64,000 bases of DNA from Daphnia carinata. Taxonomy: Eukaryota; Arthropoda; Branchiopoda; Diplostraca; Daphniidae. Positions 40,601 to 51,360 of the stretch are shown piece after piece. Every line of letters begins with the position of its first letter. Positions within the stretch are counted from its first letter, which is position 1. The stretch lies in NCBI RefSeq assembly GCF_022539665.2, contig NC_081331.1:1708501-1772500 (forward strand). Reading direction: 5' to 3'. Under the pieces are notes generated by a model. The model searched no databases, was not told the origin of the DNA, and saw only the letters and a program-made list of their open reading frames with translations. The translations under genes and the position numbers were made by a program.

Positions 40601-40920
40601 ATTTTTAAGAAGAGAAAATGGTGAAAGTCAGTGCTGAAGGATGTTGTCAGTCTGTCTCGTCAGTCAATGAGACAACCGTCATGGATATTAACTGTAAATT
40701 GTTGAGGAGATTGAGAGTCTCTGGTCCGTCTCGGAGGTCGTTAAGTTCACCGTATAGGCCGTATAAGAGATCACGCTGAACAAGTTTCGAACGGACGGCT
40801 ACAGAGTGACGTAAGCGACATATCCATATCAACGCTATAGTATGGTAGCAATAGCTCTTGTCCAGCCACCCCCTATAGTTTGGCGTTGTCCCATGCGATG
40901 CCATCTGTAGCATCGGTTTT

Positions 40921-40954
40921 TTATATATATTTATATATATATATATATATATAA
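40921..40954. repeat. TA microsatellite
   Basis: A nearly pure TA run of about 33 bp, with one TT interruption, in the gene-free interval. Confidence 0.9.
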
Positions 40955-41859
40955 ACACAATCTCGATATCGTTGACATTAGCGCAGACTCTGATTCCCCA
41001 TGAGGGATTCTTCTATCCCCCTTTTTTTTTATTTCTATTTTGCCCTTTTTTTCGCAGCAGGAGAACTAGGCAGTCCGTTTTTCTTTGCCTTGCGCTTCTA
41101 TATGATATTATTCCTCCTTTTTTGTTTGCTGTCCGGGACGCATCAATTATGCATGGCACAGTATCGTAAGTGTCGCTAGAAGGAGTGCTTGTGTTAGGGA
41201 ACATAACAGAATTGTTAATAGCAGACAATCAGTCTTTGTCATGACTCTCATGTGTCGTCGCCTTTGCTCCGGCTGTTAACGACTCGCTGCTAATAGCCCC
41301 AGTTTTATTCCCCGTGCTGTCTAGATTGGAGAGAATCGCTAGTGTAATATCCTTGTACGCGGACCTAACTAGCATCCACATGTTGCAGTGATTCTTCATA
41401 ATTATCCCACTCCTGAATGAATAAACGGTTTTTAACATTCAAAAGAGTAGCGTGTATTTTCATAGAAGTTATTATTTTTGTTTTGCTTCCGTAATAAGGA
41501 GGGAGACGGTTGGCTTGTCATCAGAAACGCACACATAACATCAAGTGTCCTTACATAATTTAGACTGTTTGTCGCGAATTTAGCTACACAGCAGGTTTTG
41601 AGAGAAACAAATAAACCATAAATTTAATGGCAACAACGTCTTTGTCTATCCACGAGAGAAATGGGATATGAAGAAAGACACGAATGAAAAGAACAAACCA
41701 AAAAAAATAATAATTGGAACTTCGTTAAAGAATTAACATTGTTTGTGGATTATTTACACAAATATGCATGTTCAAATGGACACCAATAAAGGTAATTAAA
41801 ACAAATGAAAAATTTTAACAACGAAACCACAAATATTAAATTTTTTTTTAGCGCTAGAC

Positions 41860-41868
41860 AATCACTGC
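41860..41868 (+). promoter_or_regulatory. GFI1/Senseless-type core site AATCACTGC
   Basis: The nine bases match the core of the GFI1 family's known binding consensus (AATC followed by A/T-rich CxGC context). The site lies about 300 bp beyond the senseless stop codon, so it could be an autoregulatory site or sit in the 3' UTR by chance. A single short match is weak evidence. Confidence 0.2.
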
Positions 41869-42163
41869 TGGCTAACGTTTGGTGCAATCAAAGTATGCTA
41901 CGTGACATTATGCGAATTATGCGAGAGATGGAAAAGAGTGCATAGGAGACGAGAAAAATATTCACACCCTTGAAAAGCTACGAAATTATATTACACGCTA
42001 ACAAATATCGGACTTAACACATCATTAAAAACTGACGTCATTTCATCTTTTCATCTGGCAATTAAAAAAACGTAACGCAGACGTAATTTAAACGAAAAGA
42101 AAAAAAGAGTCAATACCACAAAACTGGAGTGCGACTTGCGATCCCAATAAAAGATATTGGAAT

Positions 42164-43339
42164 TCAAGCCGATTGATTCACTTGCAGCAAATGATGCTTA
42201 GCCATGAAATCCTGTTGTTGGCCAATAAACGCAGAATGATTGGCGAGGAAGTTCGGCAGTCCGGCGGCTGCTGCGGCCGCAGCCGCCATTTTGACTTCAC
42301 TGCTGTTTATCAACGCTCTCAAGTGATCTTTATTCGAGGACGAATGGAAGCTGTTGAAATGGGCCAAGGCAGCGGCCACGACAGAGGCCGATGGCGTCGA
42401 CGCTGCCACAGTAGAATGACCACGATGATGATGTCGATCAGACTGTTGATGATTTTGATGGAGCGCAGCAGAAGCGCTCGACGTAGTGGTTGTAACCACA
42501 GCCGTGGCAGTAGTTACGACCGACGATGTCGATGAGTTATTGGACGAGGCGGTCGTATGCTGGTGGGAAGATGTGGCTACAACCGTCGTCGCTGGATAGA
42601 GCTCGGCGTGCTGGCTCTCGCGGTGCCGCCGCAGGTCAACTTTGCGCTGGAAAGCTCGTCCGCAGTGGTCGCAGGCGAAAGGTTTGTAGCCGGTGTGCTT
42701 CCGGGAGTGGGTAATCAAGTTGGACGATTGGCTAAAGGCTTTCCCGCAGACCGCGCACTTGTGCGGCTTTTCACCTGCATCCAATGAAATTGTTTACAAT
42801 TAGAGATATGCGACTCAATCTTTTGCTTTGTTTTACTTCAAGACATTAGCTGTGAATAGTAGCGTTTACATTGTCAAACACATTCTGTGTAAATATACAC
42901 AGTACTGGCAGCCGCTATTCGACCGCGCTCTCATTGGTCTGATTGGAAAGATCCTGTGTCTGTGTTAATAGCATCAACCCACGTAAAAGAAAAAGACAGA
43001 GAGAAAAAAGTGGAATGAAAATCGTGGCGTATATTTTTAGATTGGTGTGTAGAACCCGGTTTTTTGTTTTTTTTCAATTCGGTTTGCTTAATGTAACGGT
43101 GGTCGTGTCCCTTTCCTGCTCTGCTGCTATCCTATGTATTAATATCTAAAGGGAAACTACATCGCTGTTGTGAGTGCGTGCAAAACAAAGGGGAAAACAA
43201 AGGAATGAGTATAAACGATTGGATCAACCGCAATCATTGGCAACAATATGGCCTATTCCTTCCTATACAGCTGTACTGTCGTAAAAATCAATTGACAGAC
43301 TCCCCTCAACGCGTCCGTTTTGCTCCCCGTCTTTTCCCT

Positions 43340-43401
<62 letters not shown>

Positions 43402-45782
43402 GCTCTTATTAACAAAGTTTTTACGTAACGCAAACATAAGCAATAGACACTATGGCCTCTACTACTAGATCGTAGTCGCTATGTACAGAGGAAAGACCAT
43501 AACGCAATTACGTCCGCCAGCCAATAAGGAAAAGATCAAAGCCAATCAATGTGGGGTGGGTGGGCTAGGAAAACGAAAGACAAGGGCCGTGCCAACCTAA
43601 TAACTGCGTGTTTACACACGAACTTTTTAGGTTGCCACGCCATTGCCCAAATGTTTCTTGCCTTCCTTCCTATAGACGCTGGATATGGCTCTTGACTAGC
43701 CGTGTGTTGTGATTCCATTTACAGGGACATCAGTTTGGGAAGCGTATAGAAAAGGTACCAGCAGGGAAATCAGTTAGAATAACCACGAACGCTGATGGGT
43801 TAGAGGACCTCTATAGCTCTCGGAGATCTTTATAATTGGGTTAACTTTTCTTTTTTGGAAGCTGTGGGGCTCGGCTTGCGTGCACCCAGTGCGTGTCAAG
43901 CCTCAGCGGAACTAATATTTACGCTGCTAGACGAGGGTTGGATGGAACGAACATCTACTGGGTGAAAGCCAGTCAATGTCGAGTGTTTTGTCAGCTCTTC
44001 AGATTGTGTCCGTTGTCTCTACCCCACGATAGACTTTCAGCTAGATCAGATACTTTACTTTCTTCCGCTTTAAACCAAGTGAATCACATATCAAACTGAT
44101 TTGCATGACATAAAACGTATTTCAGATTTTACGTCGGCTGTCCTTAAACGATTGTAATATTAAAAAAAAAAAGAAACGTTCACATACCCGTGTGGATGTA
44201 GGTGTGCTTTTTCATGTCGGATTTCTGGTGGAATCTTTTACCGCAATACTGACAAGGATACGGCCGCGTGTCCGAGTGGATGAGCAGGTGAGTCGACAGC
44301 GTCGACGACCGCTTGAACGTCTTGCCGCACTGTCGGCACTCGAAGACTTTTTCCGTATTGTGCAGCGACCTATTTTACGGTGTGAAAAATAACAAAATGA
44401 CCGTTTCTTTTTATTTTTTATGCCATCTGAATTGCTCGACCGAAAATACTACTATTAACAATGCTCTTATCACGTAAAAACATTTAAGGTCTATAATTCT
44501 AAGACTCGTCATGCGCAGCGTGTTCGTGAAATCTTTCCGGCCATAAGTTCGTTCAAATTTTAGACATCATGCATCAATCAAAACTAAACCAATGTGCCCC
44601 AGCAAAAAAAATGGTTTAGATTTGAATGTAAGTAAGGTAAAAATTCTACTGTTTTTGGTTAACTGCTGTACTTAAATAAAAAGGCTGCGTTTGCACAACG
44701 GGCAAGAAATAAGATGCGAATTTTTGTGAGCTGACTGACCGGTTACAAAATACGGACCGATGCTGATTGAGGCTGATCTCGTGGCCGAAAGTCTTGTTGC
44801 AGACGTCGCAGGCGAACGGCCTCTTGCCGTTGTGCGACCGCCGGGCGTGAACTTCCAATCCGTGCGGAGTCGAAAACATTTTCTCGCACTTGATGCACGA
44901 GAAATCGGTGGATCCGTTCAATCCGTTAACAACGCTTCCGCTATTAGCGCCCGCTGATCCTCCCGATACGGATCCTCCCCGCTGATGGAAACATTCCAAA
45001 GGGTATGGATGTTGCTGCTGTTGGCTGTTGTTGTGCGGAAGCCGACGGAGGTTAAAGAGCGAATCAGACGTTTGCTGCGATGTTTGCTGGGAAGCTGACG
45101 ACGGAAGTCCAATCCCAAACGGAAGAAAATTTGTCCCAGTAGGTGAAATGGGACTGAATGGATTTTTATTAGCCAGTTCCGGCGGAAGAAAAGAACCGTA
45201 GCTAAGCAATGAGAGTCTTCGCGATAAAGCATCGTTCATCCGGCGATTGAGAGCCGTAATGTCGTTGATGTTGCCCAAATTCTTGTAATTTCCAGATGTC
45301 TCTCCGATGATGACCACATCTCCCTTGGCCTGTCGATAACTGGCAGATTCGCTCAACAACGAGCGGACGCTGAAATTTCGTGTCGTCGACACCTTGTCGT
45401 TGGAAGGAATGGAAAGCGGAGGGCTTGTTGGCTGAGGTGGTGGGGACTCTGCTGCATCCAGAGCGATGGGTCTCCACAATGTAGTCGTCTTAACGATCGT
45501 CGTTTGTGGTGCTGATGGCGTCTCTTTCTCATTGCTCAAAAGTCGATCCATCCCGAATTGATGATGCGGAGTAATTATGTCTGAATTGCATACATGAAAC
45601 AAATTTGATAGCCTGAAATCAGTTTATTGAATATGAAAAGCGATTGAAAGTAAAAGATGTTTCCACCCACCTCGAGTAGCTGACTGTTGTGCGTCTGAAC
45701 AGAGTGGCCGTTCGTCAGTCATTGTTGCAGTCGAGGAGGACCGAGAGCTCGAAAGTGTCTGAACGTTGGGGCGAACAATCAT
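42164..45782 (-). CDS. sens: Senseless/GFI1-family C2H2 zinc-finger transcription factor with six fingers
   Basis: Four exons in gene order, 45782-45671, 45580-44758, 44369-44188 and 42774-42164, join in frame to 575 residues from the ATG at 45782. Six C2H2 fingers lie at about 264-287, 293-315, 321-343, 349-371, 377-399 and 405-428. The last four carry the GFI1/Senseless signature: [60 protein letters not shown] and [15 protein letters not shown]. Family members repress or activate with bHLH proneural proteins in sensory-organ precursors. The N-terminal part is S/P/Q-rich with [11 protein letters not shown]. The 145-residue tail is rich in S, T, H and A, with nine consecutive alanines. The frame stays open upstream of the chosen ATG to a strong acceptor at 45822, so an additional 5' coding exon is likely and the N-terminus may be incomplete. 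No SNAG motif is seen in the assembled part. The intron inside finger 2 has an unusual GTCCGT donor. Confidence 0.9.
43345..43394. repeat. (CT)25 microsatellite in the last senseless intron
   Basis: Twenty-five uninterrupted CT units followed by further CT-rich sequence, inside the 1.4 kb intron 42775-44187. On the senseless strand it reads GA. Confidence 0.95.
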
Positions 45783-45821
45783 GTCAGTTTGTACCCAATC
45801 AAAAGCCTGGTGACCCTGGTG
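45783..45821 (-). other. sens: Likely 5' extension of the first assembled senseless coding exon
   Basis: On the minus strand TTTTTTTTTATCTGATAG ends at 45822, a strong pyrimidine tract and acceptor. The thirteen codons that follow (HQGHQAFDWVQTD) are in frame with the ATG used for the gene model. This suggests that the true exon is 45821-45671, entered in phase 0 from an upstream exon I could not locate. Confidence 0.5.
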
Positions 45822-45822
45822 C

Positions 45823-48800
45823 TATCAGATAAAAAAAAACCACAGATTATAAACAAAGAAAAAAAAGCACAATAAAATTATAAATGAAATGAAAGATATC
45901 AGACGATTGGACTTTGCAATCTTTAAGACCCCCCCCCAATGATTTAAAGTGAGGCGACAGTCATTCAGTGACAGCGGCCCTGCTCGTATCATATTCGACG
46001 TCGTCGTTGAGTGAGTCCATAGTTCAGCAGAACTTGTGACATCTTTACTCACCCCGACTAATTCTAGCTGTGGACTTGATTAAGCTTCTAAGCGTCAAGA
46101 TTTACCCCAAACACCTTCTAAATCGTGCCTCATGACCACGTACATCACGCTACTGATAAGAATTCACGCGATGGCTTTTATTTTCAGTGCGGTGGAGGAA
46201 AAGTGAACGTGACAGGATCAGTTAAATGGGATTCTCGCAGTACGAACAAAAGTTTCCACGATTGAGCGCTGTAAATCAATGTTTGTTGCCTCTGTATAAA
46301 ACATAAAACAACGCTAAGTTGTGTTCGTTGCTCTAATCACGATCGCGGCAAACACAAATCTGACGGCCATCAGAATGTACTTTACGCTCGGCTTTTCCTC
46401 GGAGGCGGACACACACAAAAATCTATGATTTGGCTGTAGGAGTTCTTATCATCATGTCAACACACGTGTAAAGGTCTTTCTTAAACTGGTCTCATTCCAA
46501 CACGACGTCAGTTCGTCGGGTGTGAATTTTGTTGCACTACGAATATATATCGAAACATCAACACGAAAGGGATTCATTCTACGATTAAAGTCAGGCGTTC
46601 TCTATGACGTTTTCGCCCCATGTTCGTGCAGTCCACCTGTCAAATCTGTACCCATACAAATCCGAGAGCGACATCGATCGAATTAGAGCCACCTTAAAAA
46701 TGGCGTAATACATCGATCCAAATGGCCTATTTTTATTTGTGTTTCTTACCTCTACGAGACGGTAGACACGTAAGTATCAAACTAGGATGTTTTTATCTCG
46801 CAAAAGCTGTCTGGTGAATCTTGGAGCGCAGATTGTTATTCAAGGTGGACGTCAATCCGACTCAAAAGTCGATAAACGAGGTGGCACAAAAAAAAACAAA
46901 AAAAACAAAGAGATCACGAGCTGATGGGGGGTGCAAACCTTCTGAGGGCCAGATTTTGCTCACTGGTGATAGAAAGATCAGAAACGGACGGGAAGTAGGC
47001 GGTGATTGACGGCTGGAGTCTTATGAACAGGGAGTCACTGTGTTGGGTGGCTCGTGAATGTGCGTGAACGTCTAATCAAGTCACAGTCGAGTAGCTCAAG
47101 CTTTTGACTTGTCGGATGGATGGTTCACTTTACTATACAGATGCAAGACAAACGCTTCCCTCCTACAGTGCGGAAGCGCTGGCGCAGTGCATCACTTTTC
47201 AAATGGATGCTGGAACACCGTCTGTGAGGAAAACTAGCTAAAAATCGAGGGTCGGAGTAAATAAAGGGAGGGGTGAGGAGGGTAAAGATTCACGTCGGTT
47301 TTAACTACAACCCCGCCATCATCCGTTCGCATTTTTCTGTCTGTCGTCCGAGAGAAACCCGGGAGCCGGGCTGCGATTGGATGAGCCGGAGGAAGGCGAG
47401 CGGATCTGGTTGGTGGGCTGCCCGTGATTGTTCCCCACCCTTTCTTCCTCCTCCACCCTACGTTATAGGGCCGGCATCCGCCCTTTCTATCTTCTCTCCC
47501 ACGTCCAAATTGCTTCCCGTTGCGTGCGTGCGCACTCTTCTCATCCGCGGCTCCCGCCATGCCCTCCACGCAAACATCGTGCTGGGCATCTCTTTTTTTT
47601 TTTTTCTCTTTGAGTTTCTACATCTTTTACAGGATCGAGACGGAGACTGGGCGCCTACGTCACAAGTGTAGGAGGTATCGTTTATTTCGATTACGTGAGC
47701 GCAAAAAGGACTGTAAACCTTAATGACGGGTTTTTTTGTTTTTTTTACGTCTTGGCCGAATGAAAAACTGGAACCGACCGGTTTTTTCTTTTTTAACTTA
47801 GCTGATATCTCACCTTGTGTACTTGGCTGGGTCGTCTCTCTCTCTTTTTTTTTTTTTTTTTTTGACGTTTTTTATTCAGATTTTATTGCTTGTTTGTTGA
47901 CACTGTATTTTGACTTGTTTTTTTTTTTTTCGATACAAGATCGAGATAGGACGAACCAAATCACTCGGCACTGAAAAAGGACGTACTTGATCCCTCCGCC
48001 AACACAAAACGTACGTCATTCGAAATCGTTTCTACGTTACAATCTTCACGTGTGCCACAAAAAAATAAATGCGGGTGATGACACCATCATTACTGTATGC
48101 AAGTTTTTAAAAGTTACGACGAAGAGATAAAGCAGAGCGCTTTTGCATTTTTAGAATGCGATACCGTTATGATTTGGTTCTAGAATTATGCGAGCATGTT
48201 TTTTTCTCTCTCTTATACCGTCCGATGTTTCAAATCATTGGCCATTACCATATCCGTGCTCATGAATATTTAAATATTCAGAACGGAATTAATTCTTTCA
48301 CGTTTTCTCTACGAATTGGTAATAAATCAAATTTTATTTCCAAACGTAGAATAACGATAGTTTCTGTGTTCTGATTGAAAAATCGATAGCCGAGAACTCT
48401 CAACTTACAAGCGTTTAACAACATCATCAACTATGTCATTTTTTTTTCCTTTTTATTCTAATACCTTTTTTTGTTTCCTTTTATTTTGTAAAACATAGTC
48501 TTATTTTCTTCCTATTTTTTTTTAAAGGACACTTTGGAAGAGCGATGGACGATCAAGCGAGTCATTTCCTGCTCCGTTGGAGGACACCCGGTCGGGCTAA
48601 ATGACCCGGACCGACGACGGACGAGCTCGTTACCTGCACAATCTGCGACCCGTTTCTTTTTCCCCCTCTTTTTCCTTTTATTTCTTCTGACCAAAAACTC
48701 GTTATTCCAGCGTACAAGTTCAATGTGCAGAAGAAGAATAGGACACTGTTGCGTTGCTGGCTCCTATACGTTTCTGTTGCAGTCGGTTTCGCTCCGTTGG

Positions 48801-49004
48801 CACAACCAGCCACGAAAGCAATAAGGTAAACAGGGCCTAAACTCGGGTTCAAATTTCATTCACTTAATGTATTTATTTATTTTGTGTATGTGTACGTATT
48901 TTTTTCCGTGCGACTTTGCCAGCGTTTGAAGCCAATTAGCAGCAATTTTAAGCCGAACATTTCCAGTTCGTTAATGTATTGAAGCAAATTAAGGTTTTTT
49001 TTGT

Positions 49005-49041
<37 letters not shown>

Positions 49042-49344
49042 TTAATTCTTTTATCGTTCTTTTGAACCTTAGTTAAGAATTTAATAAGCAAAACTTGAAC
49101 GCTTGCTTAGATTCAAACGGTGTATAACTGGTGCGTAACGCACGGTCGTTGAGTCGTTCAGACGTTGTGTTCTGTATGAGCATATTTAGTACATCACAAA
49201 TGTGTGATAATTATAGAGGCAAATGATGACATTGTTTGGCTGAGTTGATTCCAGGCACGCGGACATTGATCCTCCATACGTGTTTGCCTTGTTTCTTCCC
49301 TTTTTTTTTCTTATAGCTCCGCATAGACAACAGCAATTACACGA
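45823..49344. other. Shared upstream region between divergent senseless and lysozyme genes
   Basis: No coding region is supported. A GC-richer patch at about 47150-47660 contains GATTGG (inverted CCAAT) and could be a promoter or a 5' exon of either gene. The region also holds a 33-T run (49008-49040). The missing 5' exon of senseless probably lies here or is too short to recognise. Confidence 0.45.
49008..49040. repeat. T33 homopolymer
   Basis: Thirty-three consecutive T, the longest homopolymer noted in the window, about 300 bp upstream of the lysozyme start codon. Its length may be affected by sequencing error. Confidence 0.85.
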
Positions 49345-51321
49345 ATGTCGTCAAGTGCAACGCACACGTTGTTTACGACTGGCGTGCTGATGGTGCTGAT
49401 GGCCTCTTGGTGCGTTCCGCTCGGCCGGGCCAAAACTTACGACAGATGCCAGCTCGCCCGCGATTTACTCCACAAGTACAAACTGCCGGCCAATCAAATC
49501 TCCCAGTGTACGTTGTCCTGATTTTGTGATTTTCTTTTTCGCCTTTCTATCACGGAACAATGAAAGTAGCTCTACAAAGCGTGATGTTCTCATTGATTTT
49601 TATGGACGAGGAAATCGGGACGCTATTTGCAGTGCTCAAATCTATGCAACGATGGAACTAATGATTTGCTCCTTCTTCCTTCGTTTCTTTTTTTCTTGTT
49701 TCTTTTTCGTGCTGATAGTTATTTGATTTCTCTTTGATGATGACCGTTACTTCAATGCACGCAGGGATTTGCCTTGTGCGCTGGGAAAGCAATTTCAACA
49801 CGTCTGCCATCGGCTCTCTCAACGCGGATGGCTCTCTTGATCATGGATTGTTCCAGATTTCAGACCTATACTGGTGCGATCACGCAGAGGGCATGGATAG
49901 CGCCTGTGGTATCACTTGCGAAAGTATATTCATCATTTAAATCGATTTCCTCTCACAAATTAATCCGCTATTCTTTTATTTACGTAACAGACCTAAGGAA
50001 CGAGGATATTAAAGACGACGTCATTTGCGCCAAGCGAATCTTCCGGCAACATCAGCACTTGACGGGAAATGGCTTCAACGCGTGGTACGTATTTAAAAGC
50101 TGTTTCATATTTTTTTCTTTCGTTTCTTATTAATTCTTTTCCTTTTCTTTTATTATTATCTTTTTTAAGATAACGAGCTACGAAAAAGTATTTAATGACC
50201 GGTTTTAGTAATTATACGAAATACTTTTTCGACTCGAATTGATACTAGAAAACTCTTACGCGTTAAAACAAATTTATTGGAGGCTAACTATAAGACTTTC
50301 TGTGTGGCCCTTGTTGCCTCTGAGTTTTATTCTTCTTATTTTTCCTTGTACAGCTTTTTTTTTCTCGTGCAGAAATTTTTTTCCTTTAATTTTCCCATTA
50401 AAAAGAAAAAGAAAAATTAAGTAAGAAATTAAGCGAACTATAGACCATAGCTATAACATAAAGAAAAGAGCATTAGAGCGCAATTCTTTGTTCTTTTTAA
50501 TGTTCAGTGTAGCACTCCTGACGCAATAGTCGGGAAGTCAACAAAGAAGTGTTTGGTTGGCTTCTCTTTCAGCTAGTTTGGAAATTGACCAATAAGGCAC
50601 CAAAACACACATTGACGATCACAGTGTAAATCGATAAACGCCTCCCCTCCTCTCCATCCTTAGATACTAATTATTCAATTCTTCTTGAAAATATGTACGC
50701 AATTCCAGTTTTATCGTTATACAGCCCTTGTTCTAGTTATCACTTTAGATTTTCGTAAGACTTGCGTGATATCCGTTGAACGTAGCTTAACATATCAAGG
50801 AAACACTGCCTTAAGCAGTTCTCCACGAACCATCCGAAAAAAAAAAATGTCGTACATGATTTTCAACTGGAGGATGACGGAATCAGCGTGTCAAAGACCG
50901 CGAAAGTGAGACATTACAAGTGTTGTATTGGCTGCTTGACAACAATTGAAGGACAACCGTGTTTATTACATCACGCATTCCTTTTTATTATACGGCCTTC
51001 TGGATAGTGAATAATGGTTACAGGAATTCCATTCTGATCTGTTTTTTTTTTTTTTTCATTTGTTCTTTTTGTTTTCTTGGTTTTTTTCTAATGCGTGTAT
51101 GCAGGGTGGCGTGGAAGCTTCACTGCCAGGGAAATACGGATTCTTACACTGCCGATTGTAGCACTTCTAAAGGTAGCCCATCACTGACCAACGATTCGAA
51201 CGCCGATCGGGAGCGGAAACCGCAATTGGCCGCTCGACCAGAAAACCCGCAAACGCAGCAACCCAACTGGCTATGGTCCCCGTTCAGTCAACCAATTCCG
51301 ACCGGTTGGCTATTCTTTTGA
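49345..51321 (+). CDS. Secreted C-type (chicken-type) lysozyme with C-terminal extension
   Basis: Four exons, 49345-49507, 49765-49923, 49991-50084 and 51105-51321, join in frame to 210 residues. A signal peptide (hydrophobic core about 13-26) precedes a probable mature start at Lys30 (KTYDRCQLARDLL). The catalytic acids of glycoside hydrolase family 22 are present: Glu62 in WICLVRWESNFNT (hen Glu35) and Asp80 in NADGSLDHGLFQIS (hen Asp52). Eight cysteines in the mature part (35, 57, then in YWCD, ACGITC, VICAK, LHCQG and ADC157) match the four conserved disulfides. The enzyme hydrolyses peptidoglycan beta-1,4 bonds, in immunity or digestion. The family is usually about 140 residues, but here 53 residues follow the last cysteine, rich in P, N, Q and S and ending PIPTGWLFF. 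The introns are 257, 67 and 1020 bp. AATAAA lies 34 nt after the stop codon. Confidence 0.93.
50181..50231. repeat. Perfect 13-bp inverted repeat (hairpin) in lysozyme intron 3
   Basis: CGAAAAAGTATTT at 50181-50193 is exactly complementary to AAATACTTTTTCG at 50219-50231, leaving a 25-nt loop. The stem does not extend past 13 pairs on either side, shorter than a typical microRNA precursor. Confidence 0.7.
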
Positions 51322-51354
51322 GCACAAAAAACCTAGGGAAAAAAAAAAAACTGA

Positions 51355-51360
51355 AATAAA
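51355..51360 (+). terminator. AATAAA polyadenylation signal, lysozyme gene
   Basis: The canonical hexamer, 34 nt past the stop codon, is followed within about 60 nt by mixed A- and T-rich sequence. The short 3' UTR fits a small secreted-protein gene. Confidence 0.65.

Larger units (their letters stand above)
30754..42163. other. Long stretch without a recognised gene between the BCAR3-like and senseless genes
   Basis: No domain or splice-consistent exon series was found on either strand over 11.4 kb. The part nearest 30.8 kb should hold the promoter and any 5' UTR exons of the BCAR3-like gene, and the part nearest 42.1 kb the 3' UTR of senseless. It contains an inverted-repeat element at 31491-31604, an AT microsatellite at 40921-40954, a GFI1-like site at 41860 and a TGACGTCA palindrome at 42033. 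Open frames at 38295-38567 (-), 39264-39536 (+) and 39338-39697 (-) match no family I know. Confidence 0.5.

Noticed and set aside
42173-42787. Plus-strand open frames across the senseless last exon
   Set aside because: They are the reverse of the zinc-finger and Ser/Thr/Ala-rich coding sequence; the minus frame carries the fingers.
47273-47671. 132-codon plus-strand open frame in the GC-rich patch between senseless and the lysozyme
   Set aside because: Composition explains the openness, all strands are open over much of the patch, and it runs into a poly-T translation. It is more likely promoter or 5' UTR DNA.
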